Source of the DNA: an uncultured Flavobacteriales bacterium | GTDB lineage: Bacteria > Bacteroidota > Bacteroidia > Flavobacteriales > Vicingaceae | Direction of reading: 5' to 3' | Assembly: GCA_946886085.1 (NCBI GenBank) | Contig: CAMPHX010000134.1 | Span: 1-5,109, forward strand | Length of the DNA stretch: 5,109 nt | Shown here: positions 5,081-5,109 of the stretch, piece by piece | Layout: every line of letters starts with the position of its first letter | How positions within the stretch are numbered: the first letter of the stretch is position 1 | Translations under genes and position numbers: made by a program | The notes under the pieces: generated by a model | Told to the model about the DNA's origin: nothing | What the model saw: the letters and a program-made list of their open reading frames with translations, nothing else | The model's database searches: none

Positions 5081-5109
5081 AAGGAATTCCTTCAAAAAAA
5101 GCTTTTTTT
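5081..5109. other. Two adjacent palindromes at the right edge, possible terminator part
   Basis: AAGGAATTCCTT (5081-5092) and AAAAAAAGCTTTTTTT (5094-5109) are both perfect palindromes without spacers. The second is cut by the window end and could be part of a larger hairpin, for example the terminator of a gene to the right. The rest of the gap upstream of arsR (about 4985-5080) shows no gene or clear motif. Confidence 0.3.

Overview
The window looks like chromosomal DNA of a low-GC member of the Bacteroidota, most likely a flavobacterium. The signs are AT-rich intergenic DNA, start codons without clear Shine-Dalgarno sequences, promoter-like motifs of the TTG ... TAnnTTTG type typical of this phylum, and protein sequences of flavobacterial character. 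This assignment is an inference; no rRNA or other taxonomic marker is present. Every supported gene lies on the minus strand, so transcription runs from right to left.

Right part (about 2676-5109): a compact arsenic-resistance operon in the order arsR - arsM - acr3. Its gaps are only 15 and 18 bases. ArsR is an arsenite-responsive repressor with a well-placed palindromic operator over its own promoter. ArsM methylates arsenite and Acr3 exports it. No arsenate reductase is visible. Downstream of acr3 lies a 174-base gap holding a copy of what appears to be a dispersed GTCATT...GAAGCAATCT-type repeat, followed by a short Ppx/GppA-family phosphatase gene (ppx, 1611-2501).

Middle part (1235-1540): two tRNA genes, tRNA-Pro(UGG) then tRNA-Arg(UCU), with a shared upstream promoter candidate, a terminator-like hairpin between them and a strong intrinsic terminator after them.

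Left part (1-1140): the most interesting region. A GTG-started HNH-nuclease protein (66-1025) overlaps by 4 bases (ATGA) the start of a second gene that runs off the left edge. That N-terminus (MIVPTKHQSLEQN..., then AIGADIL) resembles a 'middle component' of ABC-three-component (ABC-3C) conflict systems, and the C-terminal half of the HNH protein fits an ABC-3C effector tail. I infer that the window captures the effector and the first 23 codons of the middle component of an ABC-3C anti-phage type system. The ABC ATPase would lie beyond the left edge. The module sits just beyond the 3' end of the tRNA pair, a classic position for accessory islands, and is preceded by a perfect 32-bp palindrome.
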